Source: Raphanus sativus (Eukaryota > Streptophyta > Magnoliopsida > Brassicales > Brassicaceae). Taken from it: a stretch of DNA of 64,000 nt. Where the stretch lies: positions 24,706,273 through 24,770,272 of the forward strand of contig NC_079513.1 in assembly GCF_000801105.2 (NCBI RefSeq), given 5' to 3'. Below, in pieces: positions 24,200 through 35,546 of the stretch. The notes beneath the pieces were generated by a model that saw only the letters and a list, made by a program, of their open reading frames with translations, was not told where the DNA came from and did no database searches. The position numbers and the translations under genes are program-made. Within the stretch, counting starts at the first letter, position 1. Each line of letters begins with the position of its first letter.

Positions 24200-25440
24200 A
24201 CCATATTGTAACACACACGTTGTATACTATATGGTAACACTGACTGACCACTCTCTTTCTTTCCAACATTCCACGTTTTTGGGGCACTGGACTGCTTGAT
24301 GCTGTTCTTGATTTCCTCCTTGACCTCTTTCTTTTCTCTTGTCTCTTCTTTAGTCTCTCTGAATATGAATATCCTCTGATCTTTACCCACTACTTGCTCC
24401 TTTATGCAATCATCCTCATCACATAATTTTCTTTGGTCCTTTGATCATATCTCACTAAGACCCTCTTCTTTCTTTTCCTCCAAGTCTGCTTCTGTGGGAG
24501 TGAGCTTATACACTTCTGCTTCACTTTCATCTTCTGGTGATGGACACGTCTGTGAGAGTGAACTTACCTACAAACACACACACACAGAGCCGGCCGGTGG
24601 GCCAAGCCAAAGAAACAGTGGCTTCCGGCCTTTTGTAACAATAAATTCGGCCACAATTTGGACAAAGTTCCCTTTAGTCTAGTGGTTAAATCCAGATATT
24701 TAAGTCTTTCTTGGTGCAATCCAGCTTCGAATCCCTTTAAATGCGTCCACTTTTTAAAATTTTGCTTCTGGTCCTAGCTTTCCTAGGACCGGCTCTGCAC
24801 ACACACACACACCAAACAAGTACAAGATTATATATATACTCTCAACTCAAAGACTCATTTTAGGAGTGTATTCGATTGCCAAAACTTGTGGAGGGAGGCC
24901 GAACTCTGCTAACAATTTGGACTTGGCATCATCCGATACAGAGATTCTTGGGAGTTTCTCTATAATCTGCAATGCGAGTATGTATAGTACTTGCAAGGCT
25001 CTTACAAACAAAGAGAAGAGAGGAAGAAATGGACAAACCCTGAGGGTTAACACGATTACTAGGCAGAAGATGGAGAGCCGTTGAGACAAAGGGTTGTCCA
25101 TACCTCTCTCCAAAAACCCTCATGGTCCGTAGCTCAAGCAAGTCACCACACCTCGCAGATGCAAATAGAAGCGTTGAAACCGCTTCGTTGACGCCATCAG
25201 AAACTTATCTATGCCTCCAAAACTTAACTGGAGCAGCAAGTGGTAAAGGGACATGAGATTCTCATCAAGGAAGAGATCATGAGCCCGACGAAGAGCACGG
25301 TCTCGTTCACCAATGCGGAGTAACTGGACTATATCGTGCCGTAAGTGTGAAGAAATTGCGTGTTTCTTGTTCTTGAGAAGCTTTAGACGATGTTGAGCTG
25401 CTTCAACAGTCTCTTACACTTTGAAGCCTTTCTCCATCCG
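24200..25440 (-). pseudogene. IST1-like (ESCRT-III associated) gene, pseudogene
   Basis: The minus strand carries pieces of the IST1 (Vps4-associated) domain: MEKGFKV, stop, then AAQHRLKLLKNKKHAISSHL and RHDIVQLLRIGERDRALRRA; later KFLMASTKRFQRFYLHLRG, MRVFGERYGQPFVSTALHLL and KLPRISVSDDAKSKLLAE..FGLPP. An acidic, Lys-rich C-terminal part continues to about 24200. IST1 proteins regulate ESCRT-III and Vps4 in multivesicular body sorting. Stops and frame changes occur near 25410, 25200 and 25120, and a 213-base transposon (24585-24797) interrupts the 3' part. No full protein can be made. Confidence 0.75.
24585..24797. mobile_element. Non-autonomous hAT-type element, 213 bases
   Basis: The ends are exact inverted repeats CAGAGCCGG and CCGGCTCTG. 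They are flanked on both sides by CACACACA, an 8-base target duplication as hAT elements make, though it lies in a CA microsatellite and so is less certain. Inside, a segment resembling a Pol III internal promoter occurs (TAGTCTAGTGG near 24676 and GCTTCGAATCC near 24722), suggesting a tRNA or SINE piece inside the element. No transposase is present. Confidence 0.7.
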
Positions 25441-27228
25441 AACAGAAAACCAAACATTGTTATCTTTTTTATGTTCATATGTGTATCTCTCAAGCTCCGT
25501 AGATCATGGTTGATAAATTTTTGAAAAAAATTACATATACTTAAACTCTCAAAATATATTTTTAGGTCCCTAACTTATTAAAATTATTTTTTGCACAGAG
25601 ATGGTTTCAAAACCTCCAAAATTTCAAGACCGACCCTACTTAACATGGAACTCTTGAGAGTTTGTATGAGCATCAGTATTGCTAGGACAGAAAATGAGTC
25701 CTTAACATATTAAATTGATTTTTTTGTCCTTAAGAGACATCGGTAAGGACAATCACATGTAAAGTAGATTATTGCTAGGACATTTTTAGTTTCTTAGTAA
25801 ATTCATTATTTATTTGGCCGAAGTTGCCCTATACAAAACCCAGATTCAGAGGAGGAATCAACTACACACTAGCAAGAAGACGACATCCTACGGCGGAAAA
25901 GAAGAGGAACACTACCTTTTCTGTAGAACTCGGCGGAGAAGAAATCGGCGGACAATCCAAGGATGTGGACAGAGATTCGGGATGAAATCGTCGGTGTGGC
26001 AAAACGACGACGACGGTTTCGTTTTCGGGATGAAATTGTCTGAGAACCAGAATGGTTTCGCCGTGCACAGAGAATGGAGAGAAGATGATTTCGACTTGTG
26101 AAACAGAAAGTAGGGTTTTGCCCTAGACGACTTCGACGCTTCATCAAAACGTGACACGTGCCACTAAGGACGACCCAACTCGTTCCTTAATTAAGACCCG
26201 TCCCACATTTTTATTATCCATTTCGATTTATTTTTGGGCCCAAATATCATTAGGACGCTTGTGAGGGACTGCGATACTTATGGTGGGGCGTCTCATGACT
26301 CTCATCACGTGGCCCTTGACGGTTATCACTTCCTTATTCTCTATTATACACATGCAAATAAACCTCCACCAATAAAACTCCACACGCATGCATATAGAGA
26401 ATTGAGAAATTCCAATATTTCTTTTTAGTTTATTTTCATAAAAATAGCGATAAAAGAGAAAATGATTGGAATTTTTTTTAAAAAGATAATTATTCATTTA
26501 TGCTCTAGGATCAACTAATATAGATTTAAGATTTAGAATTAAAGAATAGATTTTTGGAAGTAGAGTTTCAAATTTTTAACAAAAGATAATAATTCAAAAT
26601 TTCAAAATTAAAAAAAAATCTATTTTTGTCATTTTATTTAAAGGTTATTTTGTGACAAAAACTTAATAATGACTATTTAAGTGAATTGCCCGAATATTGG
26701 GACGTGTTTAATAAAATTGTCATCTAACAAAAATGTTTGGAAATTTCTTTGTGTTCTCAAGTCCCTTGCTCCCAGTACCAGCTGTTTCAAAAAAAAAATC
26801 TCCATTTGGTGTTTTTGTCCCTATTGGGTATAGAAGATATATGAGCTTTAACTAATTTTGAATAGAGCTGTATCAACTGACTGTGTTTTACAAAGCCGCA
26901 ACGGAGATTGCATGAACGTTATTCGTGACAAGTGACATCAATCTTACGTCGCCAAAGGAGGCCCCAGTCAGGGCCCATAATGTTGCTCTAATAAACTTTA
27001 AAAAAGACAAAGAACCAATAGAAGATTCAGATTTTGCAATGACGAAAGTGCCCATGATATCCTTCATCATCAAGGAAATCAACGCCATTCTCTCTCTTTT
27101 GTCATCGACCTCCATGTCCGATATATATCTAACAGAGAAGATTCAGATTTTGCAATGACGAAAGAGTTTTTTATCTCTTTCTTGTGGATATTGAGGTTCT
27201 AATTGTTTAATACCAGAGAAGAGAGAAA
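25441..27228. other. Intergenic with repeat-like DNA
   Basis: At about 25640-26250 the DNA is of a different, more mixed composition with open frames on both strands (for example 25814-26101), but none has a recognisable family; it looks like an unclassified repeat. A 28-base unit starting GAAGATTCAGATTTTGC is present at 27021-27048 and 27137-27164; the second copy lies about 65 bases before the AILP1 start, in its leader. A minus open frame at 26888-27115 is unsupported. Confidence 0.5.
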
Positions 27229-29755
27229 ATGTTGGGAATTTTTAGCGGAGCTATAGTAACGTTGCCGGAAGAGCTGGTGGCCGCCGGCAGCCGCACTCCG
27301 TCGCCGAAGACAACCGGAGCGGCTCTAGTTAACAAGTTCGTGGAGAAAAACCCATCCGCAGTGTCCGTACAAGTCGGAGACTATGTGCAGCTTGCGTACA
27401 GCCACCACAAAGAGAGTCCTCTCCGTCCGAGGTGAGTCGCCGGCTATTTGATTGTTTTTTCATCTCTTGTTAAAACTTAAAATCAGCTCTGCGATGATCA
27501 ATCATCGAGCGTTTTTAGTTTCTTTGAAAATTAAGGTTGATCATCTCCTTTTCAACATGACAAAAAAAAAGACAACGTAGGGTCCAATTGCATGGATCAA
27601 CCAAGCGGACACTGTTTTGTCCGATTTTTCTTTATTAAAAGTTACATAGAAGAGAAGGAATTAGTGGAAAAAAATCATACACTAAATTAAGTTGTGTAGA
27701 TAATTTTGTTTTAAACATAATCTTAAACTAGATTCCAATTAACAGGATGAAATTATTCTTCTAGGATTAGGCAGTCCACTGAACTAAGGGTGATGTATTT
27801 GTGATGTGGTGTATGGTGGACACTGTCAATAATGAAATTAAGAGTAAAGTCCAAACAATTTTTTTTATAAAATATTATATAATTCGAGAAATATGTATCG
27901 ATCCTAATTGGATGGTGAATACTAAAGTTTAGAATATCAGATACTTTTTGACCAAAAAAAAAAAAGAATATCAGATACTTACGAAATGATTCCAGTTTAT
28001 GATCCAAGTTTTTTTTTCTATAGAAAATAATAGTTTATGATCCAAGTTTACGTATTTACATGTTATATTCATGAACCTATTAAAATATAGATTGAAAGAT
28101 TATCTAAAGAATTTTAGATAGAAAAATATAGTAGTTGAATTTGTGGGTGACGGTGTTACAAACTTACAAGGAATGACATGTCTCAGAAGTTGTGTCGCTC
28201 GTCAAAGATGATTCACAAGCTTCTCATGACTCATAGCTAAGTGGCTCATGTCGTCGAGACTCCACCTCTAATCGGAAAAAAAACTAGCACAATAAGAATC
28301 AAAATATAAGAAGATTTCAGTTGCAAGAAAAAAAATAAAAAAAAAAGATCAAGGTTGTGGTAGAGAATACTTGAACCATTTAATGGTTATTGTACAAAAC
28401 TTGGTCCGTGTTCAGACAGAGACGTCTACACGAGATCATAATTAATGGACCAATGGTTGTGGTGTAGTACAATCACTACATGATATCAGTTTTCTCAATG
28501 ACATGTCACATGCCCAATTAGACACTGTCTATATGGTAAAAGAAGGCTATATTCCAAAATCGCGGTATGACCAATCTACAAAGGCAGCACTGATTGGTCC
28601 ATCAAACCCTATAAAGCTATAACCAAACCCCACAACCATTAATATAGGGATATATTTAGCTCTTAACAAATACCATTACCCACACGTCCATGATTTGCAT
28701 GTCTATTTAAAAATCCCTTGCTCACTCATGACTCATCGTTATGACTATTCTCCATTAGAAACTTAAGCAATAGCCAATAGTATTACTTTTCTTCAAATGG
28801 GTCTAAACTCTAAAACCTTTATTTTGCTCCTCTAGAGATCCAAAATTAACTTATTTTTGGACTTTGTAACTATAGATATAGACTTGCTTTTTACTGAAAT
28901 ATAGACTCGTCTTAAGATGTTTTGTTTGAATTGATATGTAGGTCATTTGGGGCTAAGGATGAGATATTCTGCTTGTTCCAAGGCTCACTTGACAACCTAG
29001 GAAGCTTGAAGCAGCAGTATGGGCTTGCAAAGAATGCAAACGAGGTTCTCTTAGTCATCGAGGCTTACAAGACTCTCCGTGACAGAGCTCCTTACCCTGC
29101 CAACCACGTTGTAGCACACCTAAGTGGTGATTTCGCCTTTGTGGTTTTCGATAAATCAACCTCCACACTCTTTGTAGCTTCCGTAAGTTCTTCTTAACAA
29201 CCCCCCTCAAAATCCTTTTATGACTGCGAGGTGGTAGATTGAACTTGGAGATTTAAAAATTCGGCTTTGATTTGGTGTAGGACCAAGAAGGTAAGGTTCC
29301 ATTGTATTGGGGGATAACAGCTGATGGGTATGTGGCATTTGTTGATGATGTCGAGTTGCTTAAAGGTGCATGTGGCAAGTCTCTTGCTTCTTTCCCTCAA
29401 GGTTTGTTTTCTTCATCTTTTTTTGCTTCACTTAAGATTTTTTTTAGGACATTACAAGCTTAGATTGGGAATGTTTATTAATGTTTGTGCTTTGCATGGG
29501 TTGCAGGATGTTTCTACTCAACTACGTTAGGTGGGCTTAGGAGCTTTGAGAACCCTAAGAACAAGATCACTGCCATTCCTGCTAAAGAGGAAGAAATTTG
29601 GGGAGCCACCTTCAAGGTGATTGATTGATTGATTCTTCAAGACAAACCATATCTAGTTTTTTTTTTTTTTTTTTCAGAAACATTTAACAAAGGCTCATAA
29701 CACAAAACAATGGTTGTGGAAACAGGTGGAAGGAGCAACAGTTCTTGCAGATTGA
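27229..29755 (+). CDS. AILP1: Aluminium-induced-like protein (class II glutamine amidotransferase-like fold)
   Basis: Five exons, 27229-27431, 28942-29182, 29281-29401, 29507-29616 and 29726-29755, give 705 bases and 234 residues with all junctions GT-AG and in phase. The start MLGIFSGAIVTLPEEL and the paired motifs YGL (QQYGLAK) and LRDR (KTLRDRAPYP) identify the AILP/DUF3700 family, which resembles the glutaminase half of Asn synthetase. The usual N-terminal catalytic Cys is not at residue 2, so amidase activity is doubtful. The family is induced by aluminium, auxin and sugar signals; exact role unknown. Arabidopsis At5g19140 (recalled) has the same length. Intron 1 is long (about 1.5 kb), AT-rich, and shows no gene. 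Confidence 0.92.
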
Positions 29756-30181
29756 GAATGGAGAATGGAGAAAAGAAATTCAAGACCTATCTTTCTTAAT
29801 CTCGAAACTCTTCAACAGCAAAATGAAAATAATCATGTAGAGAGAAACAATTTGTTATATGAGTTCTTTAAGCTATCATGGTGTGTTGTGTCGTATCTCT
29901 CTCTTTTGTCTCTTGCTTCTTTGTACATCCCGTGTCTGTCTATTGTTCATCACTTGTCTATCAATCTATCTACACCCTCAAACATGGATTCGTAAGAAGG
30001 TATATTGAAATTGGCAGAGAAAAGGGTCCTGAGTAAATCTTTATTTAGTAATCACAATATTCAGGTTTTTATTATTGAGAAGAAAGTACAGAGGAAAAAA
30101 ACACAACAGAAACAGGAACAGCTTTTGAAGCTTTTTTCACAGACAACAAGATGTAGTAGAAGGCAAGACCAGCTTTGCAGA
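29756..30181. other. Convergent 3' region between AILP1 and NAXD
   Basis: The two genes point towards each other, so this 0.4 kb holds both 3' ends. No gene is seen. Confidence 0.6.
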
Positions 30182-32147
30182 TTAAGATGCAGGGCAGATG
30201 TCCTCCAAACTGTAGAAAGAAACCGAAAATTATTAATACCGAAAACGAAAAATATTGTAGATTCTCTGATTGTAGTAGTTACAGTGAGAAAGAAACTCAT
30301 ACCTCTCCCCTAAACATTCAATAATGTCACTTGTGAGAGTTGATCTCTTATGTTTTGTAAAAGCCAGAGCTGCAGCCTTTCTCAGCAAGCCAGATGCAGC
30401 TATGCATCCCAAGATGGCTGGACTCTCAGAGGGACTGAAATTTCTAAGAGAGTGTCAAAAACACTTTGCTCAATCAAACCAACGATCGAGCTAGAAGATA
30501 AAAGGAGATGGTCTTAACCTTTCAGGATCTGACTTAAGCTGTTGCGCCCATGAAAGAAACACTGCAACACTAGATACATGTAGGCGCTCTATTAGTGGAT
30601 ATAAAACCGTGAGTAATCTGATGGTATTTGATCAAAGAATAGTGAACTCACCCCCCAGAGAGAATATCACCTTGTCCACCACATCGCCTTGGTGAACCAT
30701 ATATGCTTACTGATTTTACTGCAAAAATAGATACAATCACCCTTGACATTCTAAACCAAAAGACAGAGAGAAAAAAGTTACTCACCTATCTCCCCATTGC
30801 TTATAAGATCAGTTTTTCCTTTCCTCAGAATCGTTACACCACCAATCCTGAACAACACAGGCGTCCAACATTTACTATCATAACAAGCGTTTTACTATCT
30901 AGGCTAGTAAACAGAGTTATGTAACTTAACTGTTTAGCCAAAGAACGTAGCTGATCTCCAGCATTCTCTTCGTCAACTTCACAGTTGAGCACTTTCTGAA
31001 CCAGACGCTTATACTCGTTCACATTTGGAGTCAAGACAGCAAGCGGATAGCTCTTGACAAGATCAATTGAATTTGTTACGAGAAACAGCCCGTCCTGCAG
31101 GATCATCATCATATAGAGCAATGTAACAATCACAAGATCCGGGAACTAGAAAGAAAGCCAAATCACTGCTTACCCCATCAACAACAAAAGGTACATTGGA
31201 CTTCTTGGCAAGAAGCATGATCTTACTCACACATTCCTGAAAAAATACAGAGTCCTCAGTCAAGTCAAGTCAAACAAAAGAAAAAACTCAAAATTAAGTA
31301 AAATGTGATGAGAGGAATCTTGTACCAGGAGGAAAGGATCCCTTCCGAGACCAGGACCAATCACAAGACAATCAAATCTTTCCATCCATTTATCCACTTC
31401 TCCTATCACTTTATCCTCCACTTTTCTCTTCTCTTCCTCACTGAACTGACTACATCCAAATATATAGACGTTATTATTAAACTCAAGCTTTGTAAAACTA
31501 ATAAAACCAACAGTGTGGGGACACATTCACCTGATGGTGTAAGATTCCTCGAGAACAGGGTGAACAATAAGCTCAGGACTATAGCTCTTAATAACAGGAG
31601 CTGCGTCTTTCGTGCAGAACACATGAGACAAATCAGCACCCTATTAAATTTTTACCGGACAAGAAGAAGACATCAGTTTTTTAAAACACCAAAGATGAGT
31701 AGTAGAAAGAAGCTAATAGAAACGACGAAACTACAGACGATTTTAAGAGCTGAAATGGCGGCAAAGTAAGGAGCTCCAGTGTATTCACGGCAACCTCCAA
31801 TCACAGCTATCTTCCCTTAAAGCAGAATCAAGTTTTTACAACACACACATGAGAGCTTATACCATAAACAAAAAAACCCCAAAGACTCAAACTTTGAAGT
31901 TGGAAATTGATTCAAAAAGAAAAAAACAAATCTGTGATTTCGAATTCTAACCAGCTTGGCCTTTGTGTCGTTTAGGGTCGAGCGATGGTGTGACGGTTCT
32001 AAGAACACTCTCAGCGTCGGCGGCCTCCGATTTGGAACTCATTGTTGCTCTGATGAGCTTTGGGAGATGAGTTCTTGAGCCACAAAGCGTTCGTACCAAG
32101 AACTGTTGCCTTCTCAGCACAGTTGAAGAAGAATGCTTCACCAACAT
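30182..32147 (-). CDS. NAXD: ATP-dependent (S)-NAD(P)H-hydrate dehydratase
   Basis: Eleven exons on the minus strand (31952-32147, 31739-31815, 31531-31640, 31326-31449, 31174-31236, 30931-31094, 30786-30847, 30652-30718, 30519-30569, 30303-30434, 30182-30209) join to 1074 bases and 357 residues. The enzyme uses ATP to dehydrate damaged NAD(P)H hydrates back to NAD(P)H, working with the epimerase NAXE. Marks of the ribokinase-like fold are [46 protein letters not shown] and the phosphate-binding and catalytic [10 protein letters not shown]. The first about 35 residues are Arg/Ser-rich with few acids, consistent with an organelle transit peptide, and a second ATG (MSSKSEAAD) follows it, which could give a cytosolic form. 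Counterpart At5g19150 (recalled). One donor is GTTAAG, otherwise ordinary. Confidence 0.93.
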
Positions 32148-33676
32148 TTATAATATTATCGTTGATTCTTTTACAGAAGAGACGAGATATCCCCACCGCT
32201 TCCGCCGAATAAAGCACCGAGGGTCGGACACTCTGTCTGACTCCGAGGGTCTTACTATATAATAATATAAGTGAGTGAAGATTGGCCTCACCTCATCTTT
32301 GATAAAACTTACAACACTACTCTCGGACAGCTAACACCATTGTTCCTTAGAGACCCTTTCTCTCTATCTATGCCGAGACAAATGAATGTCATGCGAGACA
32401 AATCCTTCCATGACAGACTCCAAATTTTCCTCAACCAAAAGACTGAACTGAACTCGAGATTTGATGAAACGCAATTTATGTATGTTTCTTTTTTTTTTCT
32501 GAATAAAACGACTCTAAAGACAGCCATGGAAAATATCTCTAACAACGAACAAGTCCTGTGAAAAGTATTTTTTAATATAATTTTATTGTGGTTACATAAA
32601 AACATCATTATATAAAATAATTCAATAATAATAAAATTGATATTATGTAACTGGTTAAAGATTTTAAATATCATTAAATTTATGTAGAATAATGAGAATT
32701 TATGTTAAAAACATCAGTTATGCCTTAGAGACTGTTTGAAATTATGAGTTATATGTTTAGCATTTGTCTCACAACTGTTGTAATTGTTTTTTGCTATAAA
32801 ATGTTTTGGTATGTATTAGATTAGTTTATGACGAAGAACAAACATTTTTACCCTGGTAGTAATTGTTCTTTGCTATGAAATGGATCAGATTTGATGAGAA
32901 GCTGATATGCTGGAGAAACCAAGGGAACAAGCGGCTAGTATTTGTAGAAAACCAATGGGAGTATCTTTGCATGCTATCTTCTACAGTCAAGAATAAGGAT
33001 TAGATCTACGAAGTGAACAACAAAACCATCACAAAGCTTCTTCATCTTCAAGTTTCAAGACTATAACTGCACTGTTTAATACTCTATCATTTCTAAAATA
33101 AATAAGGTTTGAAAAGTTTTTTATATTTCAAAATCCATGAGTTTTGAAATATTTTTTGGTGTTTCTAAATAGACGATGTTTTGATATTTTATAGTATTTT
33201 TAGTTTTATTGAAAACTGTATAACCAATAATATTTTACAATTTTGATGATTAATTAAATTAGTTTTAATTTATATTTTAATACTATTCTTAGATAAAATG
33301 CATTTCTTAATTTTTGTGATTTCAATCAAAATTTCAAGTATTTTAGAATGGAAGGAATACTATAGAACACCATTTCTGGTTTTTTCTTAGCCGTCCACCT
33401 AAAGAATCACCACCTAAAGAATCACCGAAGAAGGTAAAGACAGCTCTTAGACTAGAGACCATGGGTTAGTATGCTGACAAGTGGAGAGCATCTTTGGGTG
33501 ACTCCATCAGTCAATGATTAGTTTCATAACTCCTCAAATAATTAAAGAAAAAAAGGATCGGTAAGTGTGGAAAATTTTATTCGTTGTACTTATAAAAGAA
33601 AACTATAGCATTAAATAATACGCAACTAGAAATAAAAACATCACAAATCAAAAGAGAAGAGCAGTGGACTGGTCTA
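32148..33676. other. Intergenic, AT-rich
   Basis: Contains the NAXD promoter at its left edge. The rest is AT-rich with no supported gene. The stretch just left of 33676 is the 3' flank of the first His-rich gene; near 33507 it shares a segment (TCAATGATTAGTTT) with 34672, marking the left side of a tandem duplication. Confidence 0.55.
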
Positions 33677-33691
33677 TCAATGTGAAACGTG

Positions 33692-33723
<32 letters not shown>

Positions 33724-33940
33724 AAGGAATAGAGGCCGGGACATGATGCTGGTGTTGAGGATTTATGAACGTGCCATAACTGGCGGCAGACGAGGGTTCT
33801 GAAACATCTTGTGGGACCACCGTTTCAGCCTTTCCCACGTCAACTAAATTATTACGCTCCTCGTTGTCCTTGATGCAGGAAAGGACGCGGATGATGAAAA
33901 TTGCAAAAACCCATAAGGCCAAGACAAAAGTATATTCCAT
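33677..33940 (-). CDS. Small single-pass membrane protein with His-rich tail, copy A
   Basis: An 87-residue open frame from an ATG: an N-terminal hydrophobic segment of about 20 residues (TFVLALWVFAIFIIRVLSCI), a short polar middle with SSAASYGTFINP, and a C-terminal tail of 11 consecutive His plus further His. The tail is built on an imperfect CAT-type triplet run. No named family is recognised. A second copy lies about 1.15 kb downstream on the same strand (34824-35108), sharing VDV.-.AKTV and SSAA-YGTF-NP, which argues that the frame is a real gene. A metal-binding or pH-sensitive role for the tail is inference only. Confidence 0.6.
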
Positions 33941-34240
33941 TGTCTCGTCTTTTTTCTTTTCTTTTTCTGTCTGAGGTTTTTATAGCAAAGAAAAAAAAGT
34001 CGGTGTTTGAAATTTTTGAGAGGTTGATTGATTGATTATAGGGTTGATAATCAATGGTGGTAATTAAGATATCAATTTTTCTGAGTAAATTGGATTCTTT
34101 TTCTAAAAGAGAATGAATATTACCATATCTGGACAGTAGTTAAGAGAATATAGTGCTAGAGTTGCATACTATGGAAAGAAACCTTAGAAATATAGTAAAG
34201 AAATCCAACAAAAATTAAGTGGTAAGAGGAAATTTGCTAA

Positions 34241-34500
34241 TTAATATCTAGAATTTTAAAAAAGAAATAGCAAAATAAACAAACCAATGGAGGATAATTT
34301 ATTAAGAATTTTCATAATATATGATTTAGTTATGCATGGTCCCAGCCACTGTTGACCCAGTAAGGATCGTGCCTGAGAGAGACGAGAGCGTGTAGCTTTG
34401 GTCTGACTCCTTCGATTGTTCGAGCTCATCTCCGTCATTAGTTTCGTCGAATCACCACTCTCTCTTCCTCTCTGTCATTGTTGATCTCTGGATAGTACAA
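34241..34500 (+). pseudogene. Duplicated copy of the ECR1 promoter, leader and start
   Basis: This segment aligns with 35301-35560, the promoter, 5' leader and first codons of ECR1: shared blocks include GAAATTTGCTAATTA, GTAGCTTTGGTC, GATTGTTCGAGCTC and CACTCTCTCTTCCTCT. The ATG of ECR1 reads ATTG here and the match stops soon after, so the copy cannot start the protein. The two site II motifs of the ECR1 promoter are altered (TTGGGCCCAGCCCA against ATGGTCCCAGCCAC). It is part of a tandem duplication that also copied the His-rich gene. Confidence 0.75.
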
Positions 34501-34823
34501 TTTATCGAAATCATTTATGAAGTTATTAAACTCTTAAAGACTAAAGACCATTCGTATATCGCAACCTTACACAATATCTGTTCTGTAAGAAAATGGTTTT
34601 ATCTCAAGCAAACCATACCAATTGTGAACTTAAAACTACAGTTGCATGCATGTTTGCTTGGCATCATCAGTCAATGATTAGTTTAATAACTCATCAAAGA
34701 ATAATAATATAAAGTGATTGGTAAGTGTAACTTCTGCTTATATCATTCTATAATATATTAATAAAATATTCCCAATGAAAAAGAAATCGAAAGATGAGAG
34801 CTCTAAAGTTGTTCATATAAATC

Positions 34824-35151
34824 TCAGTTGTGGTCTGGTTGATCATATAAATCTATGCTGTGGTATGGTTCATCAACGTCGTGATGATGATGGTGGTTGT
34901 GATAAGGATGACAGGCCTGGACGTCATCATGATGATGATAAGGTTGATAAGGATTTAGGAACGTGCCATAGTCGGCGGCAGATGAGACCATTGAAGCATT
35001 GTGTGTGACCGTTTTAGCTGTTTCCACGTCTACCGGACTCTTATGTTCCTTATTGTTGACGACGCAACAAAGTATGACGATGAGAACACAAGCGAAAAAA
35101 CAAACCAAGATAACCTACAGTTGTTATGTCGACAATAGACGTATCTCCCAT
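34824..35151 (-). CDS. Small membrane protein with His-rich tail, copy B (possibly broken)
   Basis: Paralogue of the gene at 33677-33940. The minus-strand frame ending at 34824 has a Cys-rich hydrophobic segment (VCFFACVLIVILCCVV), then VDVETAKTV, SSAADYGTFLNP and a tail with several His clusters and acidic residues. That frame lacks its own ATG. The ATG that matches copy A's position, at 35149-35151, is in another frame, so a one-base indel near 35105 or an unrecognised intron separates start and body. It may therefore be a pseudogene. Boundaries beyond 34824-35108 are uncertain. Confidence 0.45.
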
Positions 35152-35391
35152 CGTCTTTCTTCTTGCGTCCGAGAGTTTTATGGCAAAGTAAATATATCAA
35201 TTAACTTTCTGAGTAAATATAAACATCTTTGGACAGTTACGAGGATAATATAGTGCTTGGAGTTTAACAAAAAAAAATCTACCAAAATTTAGTAAGAGGA
35301 AATTTGCTAATTAAAAAAAACAAAATTACCAAAATTAACAACCAATGATGATAATGTATTAACATTTTTCCTAATATATATAATTTAGTTT

Positions 35392-35404
35392 TGGGCCCAG
35401 CCCA
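35392..35404 (+). promoter_or_regulatory. Paired site II (TGGGCY) motifs before ECR1
   Basis: TGGGCC and, on the other strand, TGGGCT (AGCCCA) overlap about 150 bases upstream of the ECR1 ATG. Site II motifs are bound by TCP factors and are typical of housekeeping and growth-related plant promoters. The duplicated promoter copy at about 34340 lacks both. Confidence 0.5.
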
Positions 35405-35546
35405 TTATTGACCCAATAAGTATAACCATCGTGTCCGACAGTGCGTAGCTTTGGTCGGACTCCTTGAGATTGTTCGAGCTCGACTCCGTCAAATCAGTTT
35501 CGGTGAATCGCCACTCTCTCTCTCTTCCTCTCCTTCTCCGGTTTCA

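Noticed and set aside
25814..26157. Several overlapping open frames on both strands
   Set aside because: Arg- and Ser-rich shadow translations of one repeat-like segment; no single frame stands out.
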